64,000 nucleotides of DNA from Physcocola sp002396385 (lineage in GTDB: Bacteria; Bacteroidota; Bacteroidia; Bacteroidales; Paludibacteraceae), in contig CAMNDM010000002.1 in the NCBI GenBank assembly GCA_946535435.1, positions 99,552 through 163,551 of the forward strand. Reading direction: 5' to 3'. The notes under the pieces are model-generated. The model had not been told where the DNA came from. It was given only the letters and a program-made list of their open reading frames with translations, and searched no databases. Below, in pieces: positions 51,717 through 60,405 of this stretch. Within the stretch, counting starts at the first letter, position 1. Each line of letters starts with the position of its first letter. Both the position numbers and the translations under genes were made by a program.

Positions 51717-51724
51717 CAAAGATA
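51717..51724 (-). promoter_or_regulatory. Promoter -7 box of type B protein gene
   Basis: TATCTTTG on the minus strand, 40 bases before the ATG at 51677. Confidence 0.5.
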
Positions 51725-51807
51725 TATATAATAGCCGTTTCTATTCTTGTTCGGGAGCGCTTGTTTTTGCACAGGTTGGCAATTTTTCCGCACCGCACAA
51801 CAAAAAA

Positions 51808-51828
51808 GCGCACCTTGCACAGGTGCGC
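51808..51828 (-). terminator. Terminator of the 28-codon gene
   Basis: On the minus strand a 7-bp stem (51828-51822 with 51814-51808) has loop TGTGCAA and is followed by a T-run. Its loop contains a copy of the TGTGCA hexamer. Confidence 0.85.
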
Positions 51829-51857
51829 CTTAACTCTGCCTTCTGGTAGAGCTTTGC

Positions 51858-51944
51858 CTAATCTTGGTCTGCATAAATGCCGATTACTACGTCGTCAATT
51901 ACACAACCAAAGTCATCATAAACGGGTTTCACTATTTCATTCAT
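51858..51944 (-). CDS. 28-residue peptide gene with strong ribosome-binding site
   Basis: ATG at 51944 to TAG at 51858, 28 residues; sequence starts MNEIVKPVYDDFGC and ends IGIYADQD. It is acidic, with one Cys (residue 14), no signal peptide and no obvious membrane helix. A perfect Shine-Dalgarno sequence (GAAGGAGG, 51958-51951) lies 6 bases before the ATG, unusual in this genome. An operator-rich promoter lies upstream and a strong terminator 30 bases after the stop, so the complete transcription unit is visible. It is too short for ordinary gene callers. It may be a signal, RiPP-like or regulatory peptide; I recognise no family. Confidence 0.6.
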   Translation of the reverse strand: MNEIVKPVYDDFGCVIDDVVIGIYADQD

Positions 51945-51950
51945 AAGCGT

Positions 51951-51958
51951 CCTCCTTC
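51951..51958 (-). promoter_or_regulatory. Strong Shine-Dalgarno site of peptide gene
   Basis: GAAGGAGG on the minus strand, 6 bases from the ATG. Such sites are rare in Bacteroidota. Confidence 0.75.
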
Positions 51959-52058
51959 TCTCCCTTTTGGGGAAACATTACATTAACAATAACTAAAAAA
52001 ATAACAAATATGCTGATGTATTTAGGCAATCTTCCTCAACATCTGATGTGTTTTTTTA

Positions 52059-52156
52059 TTGCACATCTCGTTTTTGTTTGTGCAAATATAGAAACTAAAA
52101 TGCACATTGCAAGTTTTCGTGTGCATTTTTTTGCACAAATTTAATTTGTTTGTGCA
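52059..52156 (-). promoter_or_regulatory. Promoter with three TGCACA-N13-TGTGCA operators
   Basis: A minus-strand promoter, TTG (52112-52110), 19 bases, TATATTTG (52090-52083), is overlapped by three identical-geometry dyads: TGCACA-N13-TGTGCA at 52060-52084, 52101-52125 and 52132-52156. Starts are 41 and 31 bases apart, close to 4 and 3 helical turns. The first overlaps the -7 box and the second the -33 region. The regulated unit is the 28-codon gene; transcription would begin near 52076. Confidence 0.7.
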
Positions 52157-52335
52157 GTTTTGTTTCTTAACTCTATAAATGTGTTCTATATGCGAATAAT
52201 ATTGGCTGTAAATTATTGCCGATTCTCTTATTTGTTGCTGTAATTTAAATTTTCCCCAAGGGCGGACACGAAAATTTTACCAGTTGTTTTTGTGACAATT
52301 GGCTTCGCTTTTTTACGTGATTTTACCACAGATGT

Positions 52336-53070
52336 TTATTCTATGTGTTTGCAAACGGCCGTGGCATCAGGTTCGAACGAATGTCCGAAACCGTCTAACA
52401 GATACAGTTTTGCATTGCTGTTCAGTTGTTTCAGCTTTTCTGAATAAGAGGTGGGGACTACTTCGTCGGCTGTCCCGTGGATGATGGTGGTTTCCCCTTT
52501 ATATTTTACAAATTCTTCGTAAATAGGTAGGTGTTGCGCGTCGGCTATGTAGTTGCGGCCCAGCACTCCCCACACAATGGGCAGTGTTTCTGGCAACTGT
52601 TCGGGGTTGAAGGTGCCCCCCAGTATATTTCCGTTCCGGGCTCCATCTTTTAAGACGATGGCCGGAGCCAGTAGCACCAGGTGGTCGATGCTTTCGTTGC
52701 CTATCAGTCCTGCGGTCAGTATCGATGCAACTCCGCCTTGTGAATGTCCGACCAGCAGTATGCGGTCGGTTTCTGGCAGTTGTTTCACATAGCTTATTGC
52801 GGCAACGGCGTCTTTTACTTCGCTTGAGATAGTCATATCGGTAAAGTTCCCGTCGCTTTCCCCGTGACCGTTGAAGTCGATGCGCAGTGTCCCTATTCCT
52901 TTCTGCAGCAAACCTGCCGATAGGGTGTTCATGAAGGGAGTCGATTTGTGGTCGCCGATTCCGTGTAGCAGAATCGCAATGGCGCATTTCTTTTTCTCTC
53001 CCAGCTCAGGTAGGTCTAGTAATCCGCTAATCCGCCCGTTGGGGCTGTTATATGATATTTCTTTTGTCAT
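52336..53070 (-). CDS. Alpha/beta hydrolase (serine esterase-like)
   Basis: 244 residues. The fold is clear: strand-loop LLHGIGDHK, nucleophile S110 in GHSQGG, acid in TIIHGTADEVVP and His in LDGFGHSFEP. No signal peptide, so it is cytoplasmic. Substrate specificity cannot be deduced; it belongs to the broad esterase/lipase group. A very good Shine-Dalgarno sequence (GAAGGAGGT, 53084-53076) lies 5 bases before the ATG and a TAACTTTG -7 box (53104-53097, minus) is just upstream. It lies upstream (on the minus strand) of the operator array and peptide gene without cotranscription being clear. Confidence 0.88.
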   Translation of the reverse strand: MTKEISYNSPNGRISGLLDLPELGEKKKCAIAILLHGIGDHKSTPFMNTLSAGLLQKGIGTLRIDFNGHGESDGNFTDMTISSEVKDAVAAISYVKQLPETDRILLVGHSQGGVASILTAGLIGNESIDHLVLLAPAIVLKDGARNGNILGGTFNPEQLPETLPIVWGVLGRNYIADAQHLPIYEEFVKYKGETTIIHGTADEVVPTSYSEKLKQLNSNAKLYLLDGFGHSFEPDATAVCKHIE

Positions 53071-53096
53071 AATCTACCTCCTTCTTTTTTCCGCCG

Positions 53097-53104
53097 CAAA
53101 GTTA
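53097..53104 (-). promoter_or_regulatory. Promoter -7 box of hydrolase gene
   Basis: TAACTTTG on the minus strand. The leader would be about 20 bases and would contain the strong Shine-Dalgarno site at 53084-53076. Confidence 0.55.
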
Positions 53105-53143
53105 CCGCATTTTTGTTCTCACAACAATCGCACAAATCCGTGA

Positions 53144-53167
53144 TACCATATACCTTTAATATGGTAT
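53144..53167 (-). repeat. Hairpin after MFS gene
   Basis: A 9-bp perfect inverted repeat, ATACCATAT/ATATGGTAT (53144-53152 and 53159-53167), just after the MFS stop on the minus strand. It lacks a T-run, so its role as a terminator is uncertain. Confidence 0.4.
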
Positions 53168-53179
53168 TCGGGTGAGGTG

Positions 53180-54382
53180 TTAGTGCTGTTTGTCTGTCTT
53201 CTTCAAATTTGGCAGGAAGTAGGCCACCATGCCTAACAACGGGATGAACGAGCAGGCTTGGTAGACGGCGCCGATGCCGTACGAGTCGACCAGCGTGCCT
53301 AACACGGCTGCCGATATGCCGGCTATGCCGAACGCGAATCCGTAGAACAGTCCCGATGTTAGACCGATGTGATTGGGTAGCAGCTCTTGCGCATAGATGA
53401 TGATGGCTGGGAAGGCTGACGACAATACCAAGCCAACCAGAAAACTGAGTACGATTGTCGGAACGAACGAGACGTGCGGCATTAGCAGTGCGAAGGGCGC
53501 GGTTCCCAATATCGATGCCCAGATGACGTATTTCCGCCCGATCTTGTCCCCGATGGGGCCGCCTATCACTGTGCCGATGGCTGTCGCTCCTAAAAATACG
53601 AACAGCAATACTTGTGATGTCTTTATGCTGACACCGAATTTCTCGATCAGGTAGAACGTGTAGTAGCTGGTCAGACTGGCCATATAGAGGTATTTCGAGA
53701 AGATGAGTGCCAATAAGATGGCGATGGCTTGTATAGTTTGGCGGCGGCGTAGGGGTTGCGGCTGTTTGACGCTTCTTCTGCCTTCGCCTTTTTTAACGGC
53801 TTTCAGATGGCTGCTATACCACCGGCAGATGGGAAACATGACCAGCATACCCACAAATGCCAGACAGGCTACGGCTGCCACGTGGCTACGGCCGTAGGGC
53901 GCTATCAGCAGCGCTGCGAGCAACGGACCAACCGCGCTGCCGGTGTTGCCGCCTACTTGGAACACCGATTGGGCGAATCCGCGTTTGCCGCCCGATGCCA
54001 GCGATGTCAGGCGCGATGCCTCGGGGTGGAGTATCGACGAACCAAGCCCGACTAACGACACGCTGAACAAGATGACTGCATACGAGTCGCTGAATGCCAG
54101 AATTGTCAACCCGCTATAGGTGAAGGTCATGCCTAGGGGCAGGAAATAGGGGTTGGGCTTCTTGTCGAGCAGCATGCCCATGACGGGTTGGAAGACCGAT
54201 GCCGAGGTCTGGTAGCACAGCGTTATCGCACCTATCTGGGCGAAACTGAGCGCCATGTCGCTTTTCAGCAACGGATATACGGCTGTGATGATTGCCTGCA
54301 ACATATCGTTGAAAAAGTGCGATAGTGCCAGCGCTATCAGTAGCGCCATCGATGTCTTGCCTGCGGTTGTCGTTATCCTCAT
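53180..54382 (-). CDS. MFS exporter related to fosmidomycin resistance protein
   Basis: 400 residues, 12 hydrophobic helices, starting with a short Thr-rich N-terminus and SMALLIALALSHFFNDMLQA, as in the Fsr branch (LSHFxNDxxQ). The MFS signature GDKIGRKYVIW lies between helices of the second half. Fsr exports fosmidomycin and related compounds; the true substrate here is unknown. It follows agmatine deiminase by 46 bases on the same strand, so the two are probably cotranscribed. That could hint at a polyamine or guanidine-type substrate, but only by position. Confidence 0.88.
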   Translation of the reverse strand: MRITTTAGKTSMALLIALALSHFFNDMLQAIITAVYPLLKSDMALSFAQIGAITLCYQTSASVFQPVMGMLLDKKPNPYFLPLGMTFTYSGLTILAFSDSYAVILFSVSLVGLGSSILHPEASRLTSLASGGKRGFAQSVFQVGGNTGSAVGPLLAALLIAPYGRSHVAAVACLAFVGMLVMFPICRWYSSHLKAVKKGEGRRSVKQPQPLRRRQTIQAIAILLALIFSKYLYMASLTSYYTFYLIEKFGVSIKTSQVLLFVFLGATAIGTVIGGPIGDKIGRKYVIWASILGTAPFALLMPHVSFVPTIVLSFLVGLVLSSAFPAIIIYAQELLPNHIGLTSGLFYGFAFGIAGISAAVLGTLVDSYGIGAVYQACSFIPLLGMVAYFLPNLKKTDKQH

Positions 54383-54428
54383 TCTTATTTGTTGTGAATC
54401 TTGTTTTTCTTGCGCGACGAGAGGCGGT

Positions 54429-55520
54429 TTACTTCAGTTCGAACGGATATTGCATGGTGATGCAGTGTAGCGAACCGTGTTGGCGGATGAGGGGTACGCA
54501 GTCGCAGCCCACTATCTCGCGGTCGGGGAAGGCTTCCTGCAACACTGCCATCGCCTCTTGGTCTTTGGCTGAACCGTAGGTCGGCATCAATATGGCGTTG
54601 TTCATGATGAGGAAGTTGGCGTAGGTGGCGGGCAGGCGTTCTCCGTCTATCTCTATCTTGTCTGCCATAGGCAAGGCTAGCAGCCGGTAGCGCTCGCCGT
54701 TTTCGGTCTCAAACTCTCTCAACTCTTTCTCCATGGCGCGCAACTCGTTGTAATGCTCATCGGTCGGATCTTCGCATCTGACGTAGGCTATGGTGTCGTA
54801 GTCGCACAGGCGTGCCAGGGTGTCGATGTGGCTGTCGGTGTCGTCTCCTGCTAGGTAACCGTGGTTCAGCCATAATATGCGTTTGGCGCCTAGCGCTTTT
54901 TTCAGGTAGTTCTCTATCTCTTCTTTCGTGAACTGCTCGTTGCGGTTGTCACTGAGTAGGCACTCGCTGGTAGTGAGGATGGTGCCGGCCCCGTCGCTCT
55001 CTATGCTGCCGCCTTCCAGCACAAAGTTCAGGTGGTTCTCGTAGTCGGCGTCGAAGAGGTCAGACTGGAATAGCTCGCGAGTGATGCGGTTGTCTTTGTT
55101 CGATGCGAATTTCAAACCCCAACCGTTAAAACAGAAGTCCAGCACCTTGTAATGGCTTTCGCATTCGCAAATGGGTGACACGGGTTTGAAGGGGTCGTCG
55201 AAGTTGCACACCTCGTCGCGGAAGAAACGGTCTTCGGTGTCGACTACGGTTATGCCGCCGTGGTCGCGGGCCCAGGTGTCGTTGGTGTCGGTTTCTACAA
55301 AACGGATGTTCTGCAGTTCGGCTGAACCCTCTAAGCGTTGGCGTACTTGTTGCGCATTTTTGCAGACGATGAGCAGACGCTCGCGTTTGCTGATTTCGGT
55401 GGCAATGCGCACGTAACAGGCGGTCACTTCTTCTAAAATGTAGCTCCAGTCGGTGTCTTCGTGGGGCCATGTCAACTGTATGAAGCCTTGCGGCTCCCAT
55501 TCGGCTGGTAATATCCTCAT
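54429..55520 (-). CDS. aguA: Agmatine deiminase
   Basis: 363 residues of the agmatine deiminase/Porphyromonas PAD family. Catalytic residues are visible: Asp and nearby sequence in NDTWARDHGG, Glu in LEGGSIESDG, His in DSHIDTLARL and the nucleophile Cys353 near the C-terminus (GSLHCITMQYP). It converts agmatine to N-carbamoylputrescine in the arginine route to putrescine. No signal peptide, consistent with a cytoplasmic polyamine enzyme rather than a secreted PAD. It is followed by the MFS exporter and lies in the same region as the arginine-decarboxylase-like gene at 57194, which would make its substrate. Confidence 0.93.
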   Translation of the reverse strand: MRILPAEWEPQGFIQLTWPHEDTDWSYILEEVTACYVRIATEISKRERLLIVCKNAQQVRQRLEGSAELQNIRFVETDTNDTWARDHGGITVVDTEDRFFRDEVCNFDDPFKPVSPICECESHYKVLDFCFNGWGLKFASNKDNRITRELFQSDLFDADYENHLNFVLEGGSIESDGAGTILTTSECLLSDNRNEQFTKEEIENYLKKALGAKRILWLNHGYLAGDDTDSHIDTLARLCDYDTIAYVRCEDPTDEHYNELRAMEKELREFETENGERYRLLALPMADKIEIDGERLPATYANFLIMNNAILMPTYGSAKDQEAMAVLQEAFPDREIVGCDCVPLIRQHGSLHCITMQYPFELK

Positions 55521-55569
55521 TTCTTTTGTCTCTAAGTTTTTAAACTGCGTTATTTGGTTTTATATAGAA

Positions 55570-55599
55570 AGAGGATGTACCAACTCTGATACATCCTCT
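55570..55599 (-). terminator. serS terminator
   Basis: A 10-bp perfect stem (55599-55590 with 55579-55570, minus strand), loop of 10, followed by a T-rich tail. Confidence 0.8.
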
Positions 55600-55628
55600 C
55601 TTGTATTGAATGCCCAATAGGGTATGGC

Positions 55629-56903
55629 TTAGTCTAAGTATTCGAAACCAAGGTATGGAACCAACGCCTTTGGCATGCGGATGCCCTTTTCGCACTGGCC
55701 GTTCTCCAAAATGGCAGCTACTATACGTGGCAACGCCAATGCCGAACCGTTCAGGGTGTGGCAGAGCTGGATCTTCTTGTCGGCGGCTGTGCGGTAACGG
55801 CACTTCAAGCGGTTAGCCTGGTAAGTCTCGAAATTCGATACCGAGCTGACTTCCAACCAGCGTTTCTGTGCGGCGCTGAAGACCTCGAAGTCGTAGGTGA
55901 TGGCCGAGGTGAAGCTCATATCGCCACCGCAAAGGCGGAGAATGTGCCAAGGCAACTCAAGTTTCTCTACCAGGGTCTGCACGTAGTCGAGCATCTCTTG
56001 CAGCGACTCGTAGCTGTGCTCTGGGGTGTCGATGCGTACAATCTCAACCTTGTTGAACTGGTGCAGACGGTTCAAACCGCGGACATCCTTACCGTACGAG
56101 CCGGCCTCACGGCGGAAACATGCCGAGTAAGCGGTGTTCTTTATAGGAAGGTCTTTCTCGTCAAGAATAACGTCGCGGTAGATGTTGGTGACAGGAACCT
56201 CTGCTGTTGGAATGAGGTAGAGGTTGTCGAGGTTGCAGTGGTACATCTGGCCTTCCTTGTCAGGAAGCTGTCCGGTTCCGTAACCCGATGCCTCGTTTAC
56301 AACGTATGGTGGCTCAATTTCCAAATAGCCGTGGTCGCGGGCCTGGTCAAGGAAGAAGTTGATAAGCGCGCGCTGCAGGCGTGCACCCTTGCCCTTGTAT
56401 ACTGGAAATCCGGCTCCGGTGATCTTTACACCGAGGTCGAAGTCGATGATGTCGTATTTCTTGGCCAACTCCCAGTGTGGAAGTGCGTCTGCACCAAGGT
56501 TTGGCATAGGGCCGCCTTCCTTAACAACAAGGTTGTCTTCTGCGCCGGTGCCTTCTGGTACCAGTTCGTTCGGAAGGTTAGGTATGACAAGAAGGCGGTT
56601 GGTGATTTCCTGCTCGTAGCTGGTCAGGTTCTCTTCCAGTTTCTTGCTTTTCTCCTTCAATTCTGAAGTCTTGGTCTTTGCGGCTTCGGCTTCGTCCTTT
56701 TTGCCTTCCTTCATCAACGCGCCAATCTGCTTCGCAAGCTGGTTGCTTTCTGCTTTGGTCGTGTCAAGTTCTTGCTGGGTTGAACGGCGCTTCTTGTCTA
56801 AGTCGATGATCTCGCCTATTATCTGCTTGCCGTCGAAGTGCTTCTTTGCCAGGCGGCGAATCACGTCGTCGGTCTCTTCTGTAATAACTTTGAGAGTTAG
56901 CAT
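55629..56903 (-). CDS. serS: Seryl-tRNA synthetase
   Basis: 424 residues, the usual bacterial length. The N-terminal ~110 residues form the long antiparallel coiled coil that grips tRNA-Ser (many Lys/Glu, e.g. STQQELDTTKAESNQLAKQI). The class II core follows: motif 2 region FRREAGSYGKDVRGLNRLHQ, and motif 3 NGSALALPRIVAAILE with the ATP-binding Arg. It charges tRNA-Ser in the cytoplasm. A TATCTTTG -7 box (minus, 56950-56943) lies upstream. It has its own terminator and is divergent from the decarboxylase gene. Confidence 0.97.
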   Translation of the reverse strand: MLTLKVITEETDDVIRRLAKKHFDGKQIIGEIIDLDKKRRSTQQELDTTKAESNQLAKQIGALMKEGKKDEAEAAKTKTSELKEKSKKLEENLTSYEQEITNRLLVIPNLPNELVPEGTGAEDNLVVKEGGPMPNLGADALPHWELAKKYDIIDFDLGVKITGAGFPVYKGKGARLQRALINFFLDQARDHGYLEIEPPYVVNEASGYGTGQLPDKEGQMYHCNLDNLYLIPTAEVPVTNIYRDVILDEKDLPIKNTAYSACFRREAGSYGKDVRGLNRLHQFNKVEIVRIDTPEHSYESLQEMLDYVQTLVEKLELPWHILRLCGGDMSFTSAITYDFEVFSAAQKRWLEVSSVSNFETYQANRLKCRYRTAADKKIQLCHTLNGSALALPRIVAAILENGQCEKGIRMPKALVPYLGFEYLD

Positions 56904-56942
56904 ATGTTTTCTGTTTGATGTTTCTCTATTTTTACATTACTG

Positions 56943-56950
56943 CAAAGATA
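56943..56950 (-). promoter_or_regulatory. serS promoter -7 box
   Basis: TATCTTTG on the minus strand; leader about 33 bases. Confidence 0.55.
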
Positions 56951-57103
56951 ACGATAATTTGACCTTTTTGTTACACTTCTTTTTAAAATATGCGCTGTGC
57001 TTGTGCTTTTTCGCCTTTGCCTCTTTTTTTGACGTGGTGTCGCTTTCTTTGACGCGGCTTTTTATTTTTGTTGACTTTCTTCTCTTCGTGATGATTAATT
57101 TTC

Positions 57104-57111
57104 TATTTTTG
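57104..57111 (+). promoter_or_regulatory. Promoter -7 box of decarboxylase gene
   Basis: TATTTTTG, about 76 bases before the start codon's expected transcript start region at 57118. Confidence 0.45.
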
Positions 57112-57193
57112 CAGTGTTTTTTTCAATCCGAGTCACTTACATTGCACGGTTTTTGCCTGATGTAAGTTAGTTACCTGTTAAAAATGATTTGAA

Positions 57194-58585
57194 ATGAAGA
57201 ATAAGTACATCGATCTCATTGAACAGTCTTTTGAATTTCCTTCCGAGGAATTTAAGGTGGAAAATAACGAATTGTATTGGTACGATGTCCCCCTTATGGA
57301 CCTTATCAAACAATACGGAACGCCTTTGCGTATTGCCTATCTTCCTAAGATTGCGCAAAACATTAAGAAAGCAAGACGTATGTTTAATGTGGCTATGGCT
57401 AAGGTTGAGTACAACGGCGATTACAACTACTGCTACTGTACCAAAAGCTCGCATTTCTCATTCGTTATGGAAGAGGTCCTGAAACACGATGTCAACCTCG
57501 AAACGTCGTCGGCTTTCGATATAAACCTTATCGATGCCTTGCACGAAAATGGCCTGTTGGTTAAAGACAAGTATATAATCTGTAACGGATTCAAACGACC
57601 TCAATATGTCGAGGGCATTCAGCGCCTGGTCAACGAGGGCTTTACCAACGTTATTCCGAGTCTTGACAATGTTTTTGAACTTGACCAGATCCTTAACGGA
57701 CTTGATAAAAAAATCAAGGTGGGTATACGTGTGGCTACCGAGGAAGAGCCGAAATTCGATTTCTATACTTCTCGCCTGGGTATCTGCTATAAGGATATTG
57801 TGCCTTATTATAAGGAGAAGATTGCCAACAACAAGCAGGTGGAACTGAAAATGCTCCACTTCTTTATCAATACTGGTATACGCGATACCGCCTACTATTG
57901 GAACGAATTGAACCGCTGTGTGGAGAAGTATTGCGAACTCCGTAAAATTTGTCCTACTCTCGACTCCCTCAACATCGGTGGCGGTCTGCCTATCCAGGCC
58001 CATCTCGATTTCAACTACGACTACGAGTATATGGTCGAGGAAATTGTGTCGCAGATTAAGAACACCTGTAATGCCAACGGGGTGCCTGAACCTAACATCT
58101 TTACCGAGTTCGGTTCTTACACGGTGGGCGAGAGTGGTGCTATTCTTTACTCTATCGTTAACCAGAAGAAACAGAACGACCGTGAGTTGTGGAACATGAT
58201 CGACAGTTCGTTCATTACCACTTTGCCCGACACTTGGGCCATCGACCAGCGCTTCCCGTTCCTGGCTATCAATAACTGGGACAAACCATACGAACGCGTG
58301 CATCTTGGCGGATTGACTTGCGACAGCATGGATTTTTACAACGCCGAGGCTCACTCTAACGCCATCTTTATGCCACGTTACCAGCAAGACCAAGACCAGT
58401 ATGTCGGCTTCTTCCACATGGGCGCCTACCAGGAGTCGCTGAGCGGTTTTGGCGGTATTCAACACTGCCTGATTCCTGCTCCAAAGCTTGTTATTATTGA
58501 CCGTGACGAGAATGGTGAGTATTTTACCAAACTGTTTGCTAAAGAACAGAGCTATAAGTCGATGATGAAAATCCTCGGTTACTGA
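57194..58585 (+). CDS. Fold-III PLP arginine-decarboxylase-like enzyme
   Basis: 463 residues. Alanine-racemase-type barrel with the PLP lysine K84 in CYCTKSSHFSF, the phosphate-binding GGGLP loop in SLNIGGGLPIQAHLDF, and a C-terminal beta domain (EAHSNAIFMP, GAYQESLSGFGGIQHC). It is the short form widespread in Bacteroidota annotated as arginine decarboxylase; the classical SpeA is about 630 residues or more. Carboxynorspermidine/diaminopimelate decarboxylase specificity is the alternative. The nearby agmatine deiminase supports arginine as substrate, giving agmatine. It has its own promoter and terminator. Confidence 0.85.
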   Translation: MKNKYIDLIEQSFEFPSEEFKVENNELYWYDVPLMDLIKQYGTPLRIAYLPKIAQNIKKARRMFNVAMAKVEYNGDYNYCYCTKSSHFSFVMEEVLKHDVNLETSSAFDINLIDALHENGLLVKDKYIICNGFKRPQYVEGIQRLVNEGFTNVIPSLDNVFELDQILNGLDKKIKVGIRVATEEEPKFDFYTSRLGICYKDIVPYYKEKIANNKQVELKMLHFFINTGIRDTAYYWNELNRCVEKYCELRKICPTLDSLNIGGGLPIQAHLDFNYDYEYMVEEIVSQIKNTCNANGVPEPNIFTEFGSYTVGESGAILYSIVNQKKQNDRELWNMIDSSFITTLPDTWAIDQRFPFLAINNWDKPYERVHLGGLTCDSMDFYNAEAHSNAIFMPRYQQDQDQYVGFFHMGAYQESLSGFGGIQHCLIPAPKLVIIDRDENGEYFTKLFAKEQSYKSMMKILGY

Positions 58586-58609
58586 TTGTCCTGTTCGTGA
58601 ATATATGGT

Positions 58610-58639
58610 AAAGGGCGGCCGGTCACGGTCGCCCTTTTT
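58610..58639 (+). terminator. Terminator of decarboxylase gene
   Basis: A 12-bp stem with one G-U (58610-58621 with 58626-58637), loop GTCA, and a T-tail. Confidence 0.9.
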
Positions 58640-58766
58640 GTTCGGTCATTTCCTTCGAAAGAAATTCCTTTTGGACTAATGTTGGCGTCTTCCGTCGCAC
58701 GGATTCGCAAAACCTTGTCTCATGGTGGAATCGCTTAAACGAAAGGTGTTCGTGACGTCGTAGCCT

Positions 58767-59966
58767 CTATTTTGTCTTCTCTGTCTTGCGCTTCTTCTGG
58801 GTGGCGGTTGCCGCCTGCCGCTCTGCCTCCAGTCTCTTGTTCTCTTCGGTCAGACGCTCAATCTTTCGCTCCAACCGTCTGATTTCATGGCGTAGGCTGT
58901 CGTTCTGCGACTGTATGCTCAGCGAGCGTAACTGTATGTCGTTAAACCAGGTCTTAATCAGATCTTTTTCGCGTGTGAGTTTGTCTTTCTCCGACTCGAG
59001 CGGTGACGACTGCACGACCTTCAACTCGTGCTCCTGCAAATGGTAGGTGCCCATATGTGCCTCTATCAGGGTAATTTCTTCTGTGGTCAGGGGCTTGCCC
59101 ACAACTGTCACTTCCACAGTGTTTATACTGTCGCCTTCTATATAGCGGTGGCTTACCACATGTAGGTCTTTGTTTGTGCCGAATTCTTCGTTTATGAATT
59201 GGGTTACCCGGTTACCCTGTATCTCGTTCCTGACAATTCGGTAAGTGGTGAAAATGCTTGGTATGAAAATGAGTAGCACTATCAGCCAACTCCACCTTAG
59301 CAGTAAACGGTGCTTCTCGTCAACCTGCCGTTTCGGTATGCTCAGTATGCGTACGCCAAGCCAGGTGGCAAAGCCTATGTAGACGGCATTGATCAGAAAC
59401 AGGTAGAAGGCTCCGTACACAAACAGCCATTGGCGCGTGGCCAGACCATACCCTACGGTGCAGAGCGGTGGCATCAGCGCTGTCGCTATGGCTACGCCCG
59501 GTAGTATGTTCCCTTTCGATTTGCTGCAGGTGGTTATTATGCCGGCAAATCCGCCGAAAAAGGCTATTAGTACGTCGTAGATGGTGGGCTGGGTTCTGGC
59601 CAGTAGCTCCGAACGGACGTCGCTGATGGGCGATAGCACAAAATATATGCACGATGCCGCTACGGAAAAGACGGTGGCCACTGCCAGATTCTTCAGACAT
59701 TTGACTATCAGGTCGCCGTCGTTAATGCCCATGCCTAAACCCATGCCCATTATCGGACCCATCAGGGGCGATATGAGCATGGCTCCGATGATGACGGCTG
59801 TCGAGTTCATATTCAATCCCAAACTCGCTATCAGTACGGCACAAACTAAAATCCATAGGTTGGCTCCTCTGAATGTAATGCCGCTTACGATGCTCTCTAT
59901 GGCTTCGGTGTCTTCTATTTTGTCGTGTTCGAGCGATAACAGTGCACGTATCTTTTTTCTTATCAT
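58767..59966 (-). CDS. DUF389 family membrane protein with C-terminal coiled coil
   Basis: 399 residues. About six membrane helices carry the DUF389 motifs (IIGAMLISPLMGPIMGMGLG, GIITTCSKSKGNILPGVAIATALMPPLCTVGYGL). A periplasmic or cytoplasmic domain (about 245-320) follows, then a C-terminal coiled coil (about 330-395, LRHEIRRLERKIERLTEENKRLEA), ending in a basic tail. Members of this family are not characterised; they are suspected transporters. It is a single gene transcribed towards the decarboxylase terminator. Confidence 0.88.
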   Translation of the reverse strand: MIRKKIRALLSLEHDKIEDTEAIESIVSGITFRGANLWILVCAVLIASLGLNMNSTAVIIGAMLISPLMGPIMGMGLGMGINDGDLIVKCLKNLAVATVFSVAASCIYFVLSPISDVRSELLARTQPTIYDVLIAFFGGFAGIITTCSKSKGNILPGVAIATALMPPLCTVGYGLATRQWLFVYGAFYLFLINAVYIGFATWLGVRILSIPKRQVDEKHRLLLRWSWLIVLLIFIPSIFTTYRIVRNEIQGNRVTQFINEEFGTNKDLHVVSHRYIEGDSINTVEVTVVGKPLTTEEITLIEAHMGTYHLQEHELKVVQSSPLESEKDKLTREKDLIKTWFNDIQLRSLSIQSQNDSLRHEIRRLERKIERLTEENKRLEAERQAATATQKKRKTEKTK

Positions 59967-60405
59967 TTTTTTCTTTTTTTAGGCGGTATCCTTCTGTTGG
60001 GGACTGTTTTTCGCCCCAATAATGTAAATATAGTAACTTTTTCCGTTTCTTCATCTAACTGTTGTAGGGGGTTATGGGCGGCAGGACGTTCTGTTAAAGC
60101 CGTTCCCTCCTCATAATGTGTCGCAATATTGTCGCAACCTTTGCTTTCCTTTGTTGGGAGACCCTTCCCTTTCGCTTTCTTGTCGTGTAAAGTGCTCTCC
60201 TTCCGTTATTAGCCTATAGTTGTTAAAAATCAAATATGTTTGCCGATTTTTTTTCAACAATTATTAGTTTTTCAGAATAAAAACTCCACACATTTTTGTA
60301 TATTTGCGATATTCAAAGGAATATGGACTTTTGAATTTGGGGCTTGAGCCGCCTACCTGATCTAATATTTTAGGAAATAAACAAAATAAAAATATAACAT
60401 TTTAA
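59967..60405. other. Intergenic region upstream of SUMF1/WG operon
   Basis: 439 bases between divergent genes. It holds the -7 box at 60299-60306 and a direct repeat GTCGCAA-TATT-GTCGCAA near 60120-60138. No coding, RNA or further repeat signal was seen. Confidence 0.45.
60299..60306 (+). promoter_or_regulatory. Promoter -7 box of SUMF1/WG operon
   Basis: TATATTTG; transcription start near 60313, leader about 93 bases. No clear -33 element. Confidence 0.55.
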
